DNA from: Antarcticimicrobium sp040365005
Lineage (GTDB): Bacteria; Pseudomonadota; Alphaproteobacteria; Rhodobacterales; Rhodobacteraceae
DNA length: 64,000 bases
Assembly: GCF_040365005.1 (NCBI RefSeq)
Contig: NZ_BAABWV010000009.1
Coordinates: 1 to 64,000, forward strand
Reading direction: 5' to 3'
The position numbers and the translations under genes were made by a program. The notes under the pieces were generated by a model. That model was not told the origin of the DNA. It saw nothing but the letters and a program-made list of their open reading frames with translations, and ran no database searches. The first letter of the stretch is position 1, and every line of letters begins with the position of its first letter. Positions 7,710 to 16,824 of this stretch are shown one piece after another.

Positions 7710-8762
7710 ATGACTTTGTTCAAACACCACTTCCCGACCTTCGCCGTCTTCCTGATCGGCCTTGCAGGCGTCCTGGCGGTTCTCTTCGCGTGGCAGTTGC
7801 CGCCGTTTGCCGGCACCGAGGTTCGCACCGACAATGCTTATGTGCGCGGCAGGGTCATCACCCTGTCGCCGCAGATTTCCGGCTATGTGACCGAGGTTCC
7901 CGTGCAGGATTTCCAGCAGGTCAGACAAGGCGATATCCTTGTGAAACTGGATGACCGGACGGCCCGGCAATCGCTGGCGAAAGCCCAGGCCGCCCTGACC
8001 GCCGCCAAGGCCGCGCTGGCCTCGAACGCGCAAAGCATCCGCTCTGCCGAGGCTGTCGTGCAATCGCGCAAGGCCGCGCTGGATGCGGCAGAGGCCGCGC
8101 TGGACAAGGCGCAAGCAAACGCAGAGCGTCAGAAAAAGCTGGAGGAAAAGGGCCATGCCTCGACCTCGGATGTCGAGGACAGCACCTTGTCCCTGCGCCA
8201 GGCTGAGACGGCCCTGATCACGGCGCAAAGCAATGTCGCAGTGGCGCAGGAGGACCTGGAAACGCTCAGGATCAATATCGAGTTGCTCACCGCGCAGCTG
8301 GCCAGCGCAAAGGCATCGGTGGAACTGGCCCAGATCAACCTTGAGCACACCGTCGTCCGTGCCCTTCACAAGGGGCGGCTTGGCCAGATCGGCGTGCAAC
8401 CGGGGCAGTTCGTAACGGCCGGAACCTCGCTGATGTCCTATGTGGAGCCCGAGGTCTGGGTCATCGCCAATATCAACGAACGTGAACTGGCCGACATGGA
8501 AGTGGGCCAGCAGGTCAGCTTCACGGTTGACGCGCTGCGCGACAAACCCTTTACCGGCCGCGTGACGCAATTCTCTCCGGCGACGGCCTCGGAATACAGT
8601 GTTCTGGGCAATTCGACGGCAACCGGGAATTTCACCAAGATCGCGCAACGCCTGCCCGTCAAGATCGAGATCGATCCGGACCAGCCGGACAGGGATCGTT
8701 TGGCACCGGGCATGTCCGTGGTTCTGCACGCGTTGCGGGTTGGACAAAACGCCAGCGGATAA
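7710..8762 (+). CDS. HlyD/EmrA family periplasmic adaptor
   Basis: A 350-residue membrane fusion protein. One transmembrane anchor lies at about residues 8-27; the first beta-barrel/lipoyl half reads TDNAYVRGRVITLSPQISG. It is followed by a long alanine-rich coiled-coil hairpin (about residues 85-205) and the second lipoyl half and barrel (FVTAGTSLMSYVEPEVWVIA). EmrA-type adaptors link an MFS exporter in the inner membrane to an outer-membrane channel. Third gene of the marR-MFS-HlyD operon; no outer membrane component follows. Confidence 0.9.
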   Translation: MTLFKHHFPTFAVFLIGLAGVLAVLFAWQLPPFAGTEVRTDNAYVRGRVITLSPQISGYVTEVPVQDFQQVRQGDILVKLDDRTARQSLAKAQAALTAAKAALASNAQSIRSAEAVVQSRKAALDAAEAALDKAQANAERQKKLEEKGHASTSDVEDSTLSLRQAETALITAQSNVAVAQEDLETLRINIELLTAQLASAKASVELAQINLEHTVVRALHKGRLGQIGVQPGQFVTAGTSLMSYVEPEVWVIANINERELADMEVGQQVSFTVDALRDKPFTGRVTQFSPATASEYSVLGNSTATGNFTKIAQRLPVKIEIDPDQPDRDRLAPGMSVVLHALRVGQNASG

Positions 8763-9247
8763 GCGCAAGAAATCCGGGGATGTCCCAAGTATCAACGACG
8801 GCGAAAATAGGGCCACGCGTGGTGTGCATCCCCGGCGGTAAGGGCACAGATACCCGCCATTGCCTCCCGGATGCAACTGAAGCGCGGGGCACTCGCCGGC
8901 CCGCGTATGCGCCTGCCGGGTAACCGTTTGTGGCGCTTCCACTACAAACTTGTCCCATAACGATCCCGTCCATTCACGACAGAGGATCGCGCATCAAACC
9001 ATGGGATCAAAAGCCTGGGATCGCGCGATCTCAAACGACCCGCTCCCCCCGTCTCGGAAAACACACAGAATCCCGAACCCGAATTCGGCCGCCTGTCTCT
9101 GCCAGATGACGAAAGAAACCTCCAACCAAGATCGCGCTGGAGAGATCATCGTGACCAACATGGAGCCAAAAACGATTACCGAACGAATGAATTTCGTTGC
9201 GCAGCCGGCGTCTCGCGCCACCCGTTTCTCACAAGTCTATGAAAAAA
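8763..9247. other. Intergenic region upstream of tRNA-Arg
   Basis: 485 bases separate the efflux operon from the tRNA gene. No reading frame here has recognisable similarity, and I see no repeat, att core or RNA other than the tRNA at its right edge. Confidence 0.4.
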
Positions 9248-9324
<77 letters not shown>

Positions 9325-9443
9325 CTGTGGAATGGGCGTATAGGCCAAAGGCGCAGGCTTCGCAATCGCAAAAACGGCCCCCGGCCAAGGTAGATTTCAA
9401 CACGTGGTCGGAGGCAGCGACGTCCTCTCTGCCCCCAGCCCGT

Positions 9444-10457
9444 TCAGACGGGTTTGACCGCCGAGGCCAGCATCGTCATCTCGGGGATCATCACCTCCAC
9501 CTCGATATCGACAAAACCGGCCGTCTCCAGCGCCGTGCGCAGCCAACCCTCGTCGAGCGAGCGGGCCCGCGGGGTAAAGGCGGTGTGCTGCAACTGCCAG
9601 AGCGCCGCCAGTTTCGGCCCGCTGCGGTCCGAGCGCACCACGAAATCATGCAGCAACAGCCGCCCCCCGGGGGCCAGTTGGTCACGCGCGCGCGCCAGCA
9701 GCCCGTCGTGGGTTTCTCCCGGCACACCGGAGAACAGGTAGGACATCAGGATAACGTCCTGATCCCCCGGCCAGTCGGTGTCCAGCGCGTTGCCCTCCAC
9801 GTAGGAGATCCGCTCCGACAGCCCCGCCTTTCCGACATAGTCGCGCCCCAGCGCGGCGACATTGGGGAAATCGACGATGGTCGCGGCCAGCTCCGGGAAC
9901 GCCTCGCACAGGGTGATGGCAAAGGCGCCGGTGCCGCCGCCCACGTCCAGCAGCCGCCGCGCATCGGAGAGGTCGATCTTGCGCGCCAACTGCCGCGCCG
10001 GCCCGAGCGAGCCGGAATGCTGGCTGGCGGAATAGAGCCGGGCCTCCTCCGGGTCCGAGAACCATTCGGCGTAAGAGGCGGTCGCCTCTTCCGGCAGCTT
10101 GTCCTGCAGGGCGTCGTCGATCTGGTCCAGAAGTCCGTACATCTGCTGGCCGACCTGCAGCCGCAGGTAATCGCCGAAATCGTACTTGGCGCCTTTCACC
10201 AGAAAGGACTCGGCGGCCGGGGAATTGCGGAACTTGCCGTTCTCACCCTCGACCAGCCCTAACCCCGCGAGCGCGGTCATGAGCGTTTCGGTCCGGATCT
10301 CGTCCAGAGGACAGCGCCGGGCCAGGTCGGCGCAGCTCATCGGACCGTCGGCGAGGTGGGTGAACACCCCTGCCCCCAGCCCGGCGAACAGCGCCTTGGA
10401 GCCCATGAACCCGAAAGCGATTTCGGAAATCTGATCGGCTTCGGTGAGTACGGTCAT
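9444..10457 (-). CDS. SAM-dependent O-methyltransferase (methyltransf_2 family)
   Basis: A 337-residue protein with an N-terminal winged-helix dimerisation domain (about 10-90) and a C-terminal Rossmann methyltransferase domain; the SAM motif LLDVGGGTGAFA is at 169-180 and the later motif RLLLHDFVV follows. This resembles plant-type and bacterial small-molecule O-methyltransferases, including CrtF and ASMT-like enzymes. The substrate is unknown; there are no carotenoid or bacteriochlorophyll genes here. It lies between the tRNA and the end of the suf operon and has its own ATG at 10457. Confidence 0.85.
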   Translation of the reverse strand: MTVLTEADQISEIAFGFMGSKALFAGLGAGVFTHLADGPMSCADLARRCPLDEIRTETLMTALAGLGLVEGENGKFRNSPAAESFLVKGAKYDFGDYLRLQVGQQMYGLLDQIDDALQDKLPEEATASYAEWFSDPEEARLYSASQHSGSLGPARQLARKIDLSDARRLLDVGGGTGAFAITLCEAFPELAATIVDFPNVAALGRDYVGKAGLSERISYVEGNALDTDWPGDQDVILMSYLFSGVPGETHDGLLARARDQLAPGGRLLLHDFVVRSDRSGPKLAALWQLQHTAFTPRARSLDEGWLRTALETAGFVDIEVEVMIPEMTMLASAVKPV

Positions 10458-10519
10458 GCGGTCTTCCCCGGTTGTTGCACTGGCGTGAGCCTAGACGCAA
10501 AACCGGAGAATTACCATTC

Positions 10520-10536
10520 GCGACACGCCGTGTCGC
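10520..10536. terminator. Short hairpin after sufS
   Basis: Perfect 7-base arms GCGACAC/GTGTCGC with a 3-base loop lie between the end of sufS and the start of the O-methyltransferase gene. There is no T run on the minus strand, so termination is uncertain. Confidence 0.3.
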
Positions 10537-10566
10537 TTTCAGAACATCAAGGTGCCCGAAAAACGA

Positions 10567-11787
10567 TCAGCCGAACAGATCATGCGCCAGTTCCAGCGCC
10601 TCGATCAGAACGTCCACTTCGGCCTTGGTATTGTACAATCCGAACGACGCCCGGCAGGTCGCCGTCACGCCCAGGTGATCCATCAGCGGCCCGGCGCAGT
10701 GATGGCCGGCGCGCACCGCAATCCCCTTCTTGTCGAGAATGGTCGAGACATCATGGGCATGGGCCGCCCCCTCCAACGTGAAGCTGAAGATCGCCGCCTT
10801 GCCCGGCGCGTGGCCCTGCACCTGCAACCAGTTGAGCCCGGTCAACCGCTCCTGCGCGTAGTCCCGCAGACCCGCCTCATGCGCCGCGATGTCTTCCATG
10901 CCCAGAGACATCATGTAGTCGAGCGCCACGCCCAACCCGATGATCTGCACGATCCCGGGGGTGCCGGCCTCGAATTTCATCGGCGGGTCGTTGTAGATCA
11001 CCGCCTCTTTCGAGACCTCCTTGATCATGTCGCCGCCACCGATGAAGGGGCGCATCTCGGCCATCCGGTCAGACTTGATATAGATCGCGCCCGAGCCGGA
11101 GGGCCCATACAGCTTGTGCCCGGTGATGGCATAGAAATCACAACCGATGTCGGTCACGTCCACCGGCATATGCACCGCCGCCTGGCTGCCGTCGACCAGC
11201 ACCGGCACGCCCTTGGCATGGGCGCCTTGGGTGATTGCCTTGACGTCCACCACGGTGCCCAGCACGTTCGACGCATGGGTGACGGCCACCAGTTTCGTTT
11301 TCGGCCCGATGGCGTCGATCACCGCCTGCGGATCAAGCGAGCCGTCGGGGGCCGTATCCACCCACTTCAGAACCACCCCCTGCCGTTCGCGCAGGAAATG
11401 CCACGGCACGATATTGGCATGGTGTTCCATCACGCTCAGCACGATCTCGTCGCCGGCCTGCATCCGCGGCATCGCCCAGCCATAGGCGACCAGGTTGATC
11501 CCCTCGGTGGTGCCGGAATTGAAGACGATCTCATCTTCGCTCGGGGCGTTCAGGAACCGCGCGATGGTGCCGCGCACGGCCTCGTACTTGTCGGTGGCCA
11601 GGTTCGACAGGTAATGCAGCCCGCGATGCACGTTGGCATACTCGTGGCTGTAGGCCTGCGTCACCGCGTCGATCACCACCTGCGGTTTCTGCGCCGAGGC
11701 GCCGTTGTCGAGATAGGTCAGCGGCCGCCCGTTCACCTCGCGCGCGAGGATCGGAAAATCGGCCCGGATCGTGTCCACGTCATACAT
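10567..11787 (-). CDS. sufS: Cysteine desulfurase SufS
   Basis: A 406-residue class II (SufS/CsdA-like) PLP-dependent cysteine desulfurase, matching the E. coli enzyme almost residue for residue in length. The PLP lysine is K225 in ITGHKLYGPSG and the active-site cysteine is C364 in VRAGHHCAGPL. It delivers persulfide sulfur to the SufBCD scaffold in the cytoplasm. It is the last gene of the long suf operon and overlaps the preceding membrane protein gene by 8 bases. A second desulfurase is encoded at the start of the same operon. Confidence 0.97.
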   Translation of the reverse strand: MYDVDTIRADFPILAREVNGRPLTYLDNGASAQKPQVVIDAVTQAYSHEYANVHRGLHYLSNLATDKYEAVRGTIARFLNAPSEDEIVFNSGTTEGINLVAYGWAMPRMQAGDEIVLSVMEHHANIVPWHFLRERQGVVLKWVDTAPDGSLDPQAVIDAIGPKTKLVAVTHASNVLGTVVDVKAITQGAHAKGVPVLVDGSQAAVHMPVDVTDIGCDFYAITGHKLYGPSGSGAIYIKSDRMAEMRPFIGGGDMIKEVSKEAVIYNDPPMKFEAGTPGIVQIIGLGVALDYMMSLGMEDIAAHEAGLRDYAQERLTGLNWLQVQGHAPGKAAIFSFTLEGAAHAHDVSTILDKKGIAVRAGHHCAGPLMDHLGVTATCRASFGLYNTKAEVDVLIEALELAHDLFG

Positions 11788-12370
11788 GGGAGATGTCCCC
11801 GGATATCATGCCCCCGAAAAGGGCCAGCAATACAGACAGCGCCACCGCCATCAAGACGAACGAAAGGACCAGCACCCCGCCCGCCCGTGGCAGCGAGTTC
11901 AAGCGGTGCGCCTGATCGACGAAATGCAGCAGGATGTAGATGCCCAGCACGGTCGCGGCCAGCACCAGGAGCATCGCCAACATCGGGATGGTCAGCGACA
12001 GGACCAGCGTCACCACCTGGACCAGCACGCGCAGCACCTGCAGCCACAGCACCACGACCAGCACGTCGGTCAGCGCCCCGCGTCCGCCCAGGATGCGCCC
12101 GGCCCAGTAGAGCGCCACCACGGTCAGGACCAGCCCGATCGACACCATCGCCAGATAGAAAAAAGGCGACTGGAACAGCGGCATCACCATCGCCGGCCCC
12201 GGCATCAACAGGCCCGACAGGCTGAACAACAGGGTATTGACCACCGCCGCCAGCGCCAGACCGGTCCACAACACCTCGCGCGACAGGTTCCAGGCGATCA
12301 GGCGCCGGGCCGCCTCGGCCGGGTCCTTGATCGACAAAAGGATCATCTCGCTCCAAATCGCGCGTGTCAT
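11780..12370 (-). CDS. Yip1-like integral membrane protein (second of pair)
   Basis: A 196-residue protein with about five hydrophobic helices, beginning MTRAIWSEMILLSIKDPAEAARRLIAWNL in front of the first membrane span. This short soluble lead with the DPAEA motif is typical of Yip1-family proteins in Rhodobacteraceae suf operons. The ATG at 12370 overlaps the stop of the previous gene (ATGA). The role is unknown; its fixed place between sufD and sufS suggests a link with Fe-S assembly or membrane delivery, but that is inference. Confidence 0.75.
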   Translation of the reverse strand: MTRAIWSEMILLSIKDPAEAARRLIAWNLSREVLWTGLALAAVVNTLLFSLSGLLMPGPAMVMPLFQSPFFYLAMVSIGLVLTVVALYWAGRILGGRGALTDVLVVVLWLQVLRVLVQVVTLVLSLTIPMLAMLLVLAATVLGIYILLHFVDQAHRLNSLPRAGGVLVLSFVLMAVALSVLLALFGGMISGDISHV

Positions 12371-12852
12371 TCTAACGCCCTTTCCGCCTGCCGTAATCCA
12401 GCCAGCCAGAACCACAGGAACACCCCCAGCGCAAGACCGCCAACCGTGTCCAGCGCCGGGCCCGGACCGATGAGCCCCGCCACCAGCCCATGCAACAGCA
12501 ACACCGGCGCGGCAGCCAGCAACGCCCAGAACAACGCCAGGCGCGCGCCGTACCAATCGCCCCTGCCCCCGACGAGGCGCGCCACAACGTGCGACAGCGC
12601 CGCGATCACGTAGAACAGGATCGGTGCAAAGATCACCCAGGCCAACAGGCTGGCGCCCATCAGCATGTTCAACTCCTGCCCGGTCTCATGCGCCTCGCGC
12701 GCCAGTCGCGGCATCTGCGCGACAAAGACCAGCACGCAGCCCGCCATCAGGAAGGCCAGCGCACGATCCTCGCGCTGACCCATCTCGAGCAGGCGACGCA
12801 CGACGCGGCCCGGCCCCCGGTAGGAGGCCGCGATGTCGCTGGTGACCGCCAT
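12367..12852 (-). CDS. Yip1-like membrane protein (first of pair)
   Basis: A 161-residue protein, start chosen at 12852 because ATG overlaps the sufD stop (TGATG). After an amphipathic N-terminus with GPGRVVRRLLEMGQREDRAL there are four likely membrane spans. It resembles its downstream neighbour in general plan and is probably a Yip1-family relative. No catalytic motif is visible. It is co-transcribed with sufD and sufS. Confidence 0.72.
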   Translation of the reverse strand: MAVTSDIAASYRGPGRVVRRLLEMGQREDRALAFLMAGCVLVFVAQMPRLAREAHETGQELNMLMGASLLAWVIFAPILFYVIAALSHVVARLVGGRGDWYGARLALFWALLAAAPVLLLHGLVAGLIGPGPALDTVGGLALGVFLWFWLAGLRQAERALE

Positions 12853-14132
12853 CAGCCCCGCCGCGTCAGCCAACCGCGCAGCCGGTCGAGCAGATCCTCG
12901 GACAGGGTCTTGTCCTCGATCTCGTCCAGCGCCTCGGCCAGAAAGGCCAGCGTCAACAGGTCGGTCGCCTCTTTCTCGGGCACCCCGCGCGAGCGCAGGT
13001 AGAACAGCCCGTCCTCGTCGATCGCGCCGCTGGTCGAGCCGTGCGAACAGGCCACGTCATCGGCATAGATCTCCAGCTCCGGCTTGGCGAGGAACTGGCT
13101 GTCGTCATCCAGCAAAAGCGCCTGGCTGATCTGGTAGCCGTCGGTCTTCTGCGCGCCGGGTTTGACCAGGATCTTGCCCTGGAACACGCCCACGGCGCCG
13201 TTGCGCAGCACCTTCTTGAACACCTGGCGGCTTTCGCAGTTCTCCGCGTCATGGGTGACAAAGACGGTGTCATCATGGTGAAAATCGCCGTCGCCCACAC
13301 AGGCGCCGGCCACATGGGTCACCGCGTCGTCACCGGTCAGCTCCACCACCTGCTCGTTCCGGGTGAGAACCCCGTTCACGGTCAGCGTGAAGGACTTGTA
13401 GACCGAGCGCGTGCCGAGCCGGGTGAACATGTGGGTCACCGCGCGACGCTCGTGATCGCGCCCCTGGCTGCGCACGTGGTGCAGGGCGCCGCCATCGGCG
13501 ACATCGGCCTCGATCACCTTGTTGAACCGCGCCGCGGCCGGCCCGTTCTCGAGGATCGTCGCCTCGGCCCCCGGCTCGACCCGGATGACATGGTGCAACA
13601 GCGCATCCGAGGTTTCGGATTCATGCACGTACACCAGGCTGATCGGCTTGCTCGGCTTGCCGGTGACATGTATCGCGACCCCATCGACGGCAAAGGCCGT
13701 GTTGAGCGCCGCCAGCGGACGCGCGACCGGGGTCTGCCCCCGGGCCTCGAGCACGCCGAACAGATCCTTGGCCCAGTGGATGTCCTTGCCGCAGATATCC
13801 GCGATCCGGTCGATCTGGACCCCCTCCAGCGCCAGGTCATCCGACGCGTCGGGGTCGAACACCCCGTCGACAAAGACGATCTTGAGCCGGTCGATCCGGT
13901 CGAACACCGGCGCCTCGTCGTTCGCGAACAGCGCCGCCGGAACCACCTCGGGCTGGGTCAGCGTCTCGGGGCGGGTGTATTTCCAGTACTCGTCGCGCCG
14001 CGTCGGCACGCCCATAGCCTGCAGCCGGGCCAGCGCCTCCTGCCGGGCGGGGAACAGGCAGCCCCCCTCGGGCAGGGTCAGCCCGGCCAGCCGCGCCGCC
14101 GTCGCGTCCTGTTTCAGTTGGGGCAATGCCAT
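12852..14132 (-). CDS. sufD: Fe-S cluster assembly protein SufD
   Basis: A 426-residue member of the SufB/SufD family with the right-handed beta-helix core. The C-terminal signature DDVACSHGSTSGAIDEDGLFYLRSRG is present (seen as DVACSHGSTSGAIDEDG, then FYLRSRG). SufD pairs with SufB and, with two SufC ATPases, forms the scaffold on which Fe-S clusters are built. The ATG at 14132 overlaps the sufC stop, so the GTG one codon earlier is not needed. It is coupled on both sides. Confidence 0.95.
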   Translation of the reverse strand: MALPQLKQDATAARLAGLTLPEGGCLFPARQEALARLQAMGVPTRRDEYWKYTRPETLTQPEVVPAALFANDEAPVFDRIDRLKIVFVDGVFDPDASDDLALEGVQIDRIADICGKDIHWAKDLFGVLEARGQTPVARPLAALNTAFAVDGVAIHVTGKPSKPISLVYVHESETSDALLHHVIRVEPGAEATILENGPAAARFNKVIEADVADGGALHHVRSQGRDHERRAVTHMFTRLGTRSVYKSFTLTVNGVLTRNEQVVELTGDDAVTHVAGACVGDGDFHHDDTVFVTHDAENCESRQVFKKVLRNGAVGVFQGKILVKPGAQKTDGYQISQALLLDDDSQFLAKPELEIYADDVACSHGSTSGAIDEDGLFYLRSRGVPEKEATDLLTLAFLAEALDEIEDKTLSEDLLDRLRGWLTRRG

Positions 14133-14887
14133 CACGCCACCTCGTTCAGGATGTCTGCATAGCCGTTGGTTTCCACCTCCAGCGCCAGGTCCGGCCCGCC
14201 GGTCTTGATGATCCGCCCGTCGGCCATGATGTGCACCACGTCCGGTTTGATATGGTCCAGCAGCCGCTGGTAGTGGGTGATCACCAGGAACCCGCGCCCC
14301 TCGTCGCGCAGCGCGTTGACCCCGTCGGCGACCAGCTTCATCGCGTCCACGTCAAGGCCGCTGTCAGTCTCGTCGAGGATACACATCTTGGGTTCCAGCA
14401 TGGCCATCTGCAGGATCTCGTTGCGCTTTTTCTCGCCGCCCGAGAACCCGACGTTGACCGGGCGTTTCAGCATGTCGGCGTCGATCTTGAGCGACTTGGC
14501 ACGTTCGCGCACCAGCTTGAGGAAGTCGGTCGCGCTCATCTCGTCCTCGCCACGGGCCTTGCGCTGCGCGTTCACGGCGGTGCGCAGAAAGGTCATGTTG
14601 CCGACCCCGGGGATTTCCACCGGGTACTGGAACGCCAGGAACAGGCCCGCCGCTGCGCGCTCTTCCGGCTCCATCGCCAGCAGGTCGACACCGTCCAGCG
14701 TGGCGCTGCCCTCGGACACCGCATAGCCGCCGCGACCGGACAGGACATAGCTGAGCGTCGATTTGCCCGAGCCGTTCGGCCCCATGATCGCATGCACCTT
14801 GCCCGGCTCGACCGTCAGGTCGACGCCCTTGAGGATCTGCTTGTCCTCTTCTTCAAGATGAACGTGCAGGTTCTTGATTTCCAACAT
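14132..14887 (-). CDS. sufC: Fe-S cluster assembly ATPase SufC
   Basis: A 251-residue ABC-type ATPase: Walker A GPNGSGKST (36-44), Q-loop in LAFQYPVEIPG, signature FSGGEKKR (148-155), Walker B with ILDETDSGLD (170-179), and a switch histidine in FLVITHYQRLL. It drives conformational change of SufBD in the cytoplasm and is not a membrane transporter. It precedes sufD with a TGATG overlap. Confidence 0.97.
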   Translation of the reverse strand: MLEIKNLHVHLEEEDKQILKGVDLTVEPGKVHAIMGPNGSGKSTLSYVLSGRGGYAVSEGSATLDGVDLLAMEPEERAAAGLFLAFQYPVEIPGVGNMTFLRTAVNAQRKARGEDEMSATDFLKLVRERAKSLKIDADMLKRPVNVGFSGGEKKRNEILQMAMLEPKMCILDETDSGLDVDAMKLVADGVNALRDEGRGFLVITHYQRLLDHIKPDVVHIMADGRIIKTGGPDLALEVETNGYADILNEVA

Positions 14888-14953
14888 GTCTTACCTCTTT
14901 CTCGTCTCTGTCTCCGGGCGGATCGCCGCGGGAATTTTTCGGGGACGGACCGC

Positions 14954-15556
14954 TCAGGGCCGCGTCATGAATCGAATGATCTGCAACAGCCGGTCGGGCG
15001 GCACCGCCAGCGGCACCACCTCGAAGGCGGCCATGCGACCGATGATATGGGGCACGCCCAGGAACTCCTCGACCTTCGCGAACCAGCGCCGCTTGGTGTA
15101 ATCGTCGAACAGCAGCGTCACCGGCCGGGTGATCGAAAATGCGGTGGCCAGCGCGCAGCCGATGCGGAACCGGCCATCGACCAGCACCACGTCGGGGTGG
15201 CGGAACCCGCCCCGCCGCCAGACCTTGAGCGGGTAGTCGGGAAAGTTGCGCCAGGCGCTGTCGTCCGCCGGATGGCCCCAGTCGCGGGTCGGGCCGATGT
15301 CGGCCCAGACCACGTCCACCGTGCTGCCCTCTGCCGGCGGGTTGGCGCGGAACCAGTCGCGCATCATGCGCGCCCAGCCCCGGTCGCTTTCCACCGAGGT
15401 GACATGCTTGCCCGGCATCTCGGCCGCCATAACGGTAGAGCCGCCCGATCCGTATTCCAGGATCGTGTCCGCCGCCCCGTAGGCCGCGCGCAAGGCCTCG
15501 GCCTCGGGCCTTGGCAGGGTCAGCACCGGACGCTCGATATGGGGGCGCGCGTCCAT
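14954..15556 (-). CDS. Class I SAM-dependent methyltransferase-like protein in suf operon
   Basis: A 200-residue protein with a Rossmann fold lead, ILEYGSGGSTVMAAEMPGK (from residue 32), and the acidic end of strand 2 in VTSVESDRGWA, both typical of SAM binding. Later comes HPDVVLVDGRFRIGCA, a pattern seen in sugar- or lipid-related class I methyltransferases. The substrate is unknown. It lies 2 bases after a UPF0145 gene and 66 bases before sufC, so it is in the suf transcript. No role in Fe-S assembly is established. Confidence 0.75.
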   Translation of the reverse strand: MDARPHIERPVLTLPRPEAEALRAAYGAADTILEYGSGGSTVMAAEMPGKHVTSVESDRGWARMMRDWFRANPPAEGSTVDVVWADIGPTRDWGHPADDSAWRNFPDYPLKVWRRGGFRHPDVVLVDGRFRIGCALATAFSITRPVTLLFDDYTKRRWFAKVEEFLGVPHIIGRMAAFEVVPLAVPPDRLLQIIRFMTRP

Positions 15557-15558
15557 GA

Positions 15559-15870
15559 TCAGCCCAGCACCACCGCGGTGCCCGAGGCGCTGACCATGAG
15601 CATGTTGTTGATCACCTCGTAATCCAGGTCGACTCCGACCACGGCATTGCCGCCAAGGGCCGCCGCGCGCTCTTCCATCTCGGTCAGGGCGGTGGTGCGG
15701 GCGCGGCCCAGCTCCTGTTCATAGGCGCCGGAGCGGCCGCCGAGGATATCGGTGATCCCGGCGAACAGGTCGCGCACGATGTTCGCGCCAAGGATCGCCT
15801 CGCCCACGACGATGCCCTTGTAATCGGTGATCTTGCGTCCCTCGACCGAGGGGGTGGTGGTCACGATCAT
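15559..15870 (-). CDS. UPF0145 (YbjQ-like) protein
   Basis: A 103-residue protein with the family pattern IVTTTPSVEGRKITDYKGIV, then ANIVRDLFAGITDI and GGNAVVGVDLDYEVI. YbjQ/UPF0145 proteins form small, probably pentameric rings and have been annotated as possible heavy-metal-binding proteins; their function is not known. It sits between the FkbM methyltransferase and the smaller methyltransferase within the suf operon. Confidence 0.85.
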   Translation of the reverse strand: MIVTTTPSVEGRKITDYKGIVVGEAILGANIVRDLFAGITDILGGRSGAYEQELGRARTTALTEMEERAAALGGNAVVGVDLDYEVINNMLMVSASGTAVVLG

Positions 15871-15909
15871 CTCAGATCACTCCAATACACGCCTGATATC
15901 AATCCGTTA

Positions 15910-16824
15910 TCAGGTATTCTTCACCCAACCTGGCAACAGGTCGACAAAGCCCGCCGCTACGTCCGGGCCGATCGCGCCCCGGTCCGACAACCGGTCAAGG
16001 CAGAACACCGCGAGGTCGAAGCTGGAAAACACCCCGGCGGCGGCGATTGCCAACTGCTTGAGCTGCTCGTCGCTCCAGTCCTGCGGCACCTCCGGGTTGC
16101 GAATATAGACCGCGTCGCCGTCGATCAGCTGACCGCGCACCGCCTTGCCCTTGAGCCGACCGGCCTGCGAATTGGCGATCATCGTCGGCTTTGAGAACAG
16201 CAGTTTGTGCAAAACAAAGCCCTGATCGTGCAATTCGACGTCCAGCTTGCCCCAGAGCGGTTCGCCCTCGTACATGCGATAGAACCGCACTTCGGGGATC
16301 ACGCAGACCGCCTGCGAAAGTTTTTCGCGCGCGTTGCGGATCACGTCCAGCTCGCCGCCCTGGATGTCGATCTTCAGCAGGTCTGGCCGTGGCAGGTCGT
16401 CGAGATCGTCGAGCGCGACCAAGTCGATCTCGGCGGTCTCCACGTCGTCGCGGTGCCAGCCGGGATGGCCGAGGAAGGCCACCGATTCCTTTCGCACCGG
16501 GTAAAGCGACCCAAGGCCGTTCTGCGGATGATTGTGAAAGGTGCCCTTGCCCGGCGCGCCGACCGCCTTGTTGATGTAATGGGCGCCGGGGCGCGGGTTG
16601 GCCTCGAGCTCGGCAAAGGCCTTGTCCTCGGGTTCGAACCCCCAAACCTCGCAGCCGCCCATCTCCAGCAGCGCGTCATAGTCCGGCGTGTTGATCGGGT
16701 TGGCGCCCACGTCGACGATGCGCAACGGGCGCTCGGGCGCGAGCGCCGCACGCAGGTACTCAACCCGCTGGCGCAACAGGCGCCGCACCCGTGGGGCGGA
16801 TTCGGGCGCGCCGTCGGCACTCAT
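15910..16824 (-). CDS. FkbM family SAM-dependent methyltransferase in suf operon
   Basis: A 304-residue protein. The Rossmann core starts at RIVDVGANPINTPDYDALL (about residue 36) with the acidic partner VWGFEPEDKAF; FkbM-specific features follow, including DLLKIDIQGGELDVI and CVIPEVRFYRMYEGEPL. FkbM enzymes O-methylate sugars or polyketides. The ATG at 16824 overlaps the sufB stop (ATGA), which places it firmly in the suf transcript and discards a longer in-frame extension into sufB. The target is unknown; an enzyme of glycan metabolism inside a suf operon is odd. Confidence 0.85.
   Translation of the reverse strand: MSADGAPESAPRVRRLLRQRVEYLRAALAPERPLRIVDVGANPINTPDYDALLEMGGCEVWGFEPEDKAFAELEANPRPGAHYINKAVGAPGKGTFHNHPQNGLGSLYPVRKESVAFLGHPGWHRDDVETAEIDLVALDDLDDLPRPDLLKIDIQGGELDVIRNAREKLSQAVCVIPEVRFYRMYEGEPLWGKLDVELHDQGFVLHKLLFSKPTMIANSQAGRLKGKAVRGQLIDGDAVYIRNPEVPQDWSDEQLKQLAIAAAGVFSSFDLAVFCLDRLSDRGAIGPDVAAGFVDLLPGWVKNT

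Noticed and set aside
16625..16645. GGGTTCGAACCCCC resembling a tRNA T loop
   Set aside because: It sits inside the FkbM methyltransferase coding sequence and no acceptor, D or anticodon stem can be formed around it.
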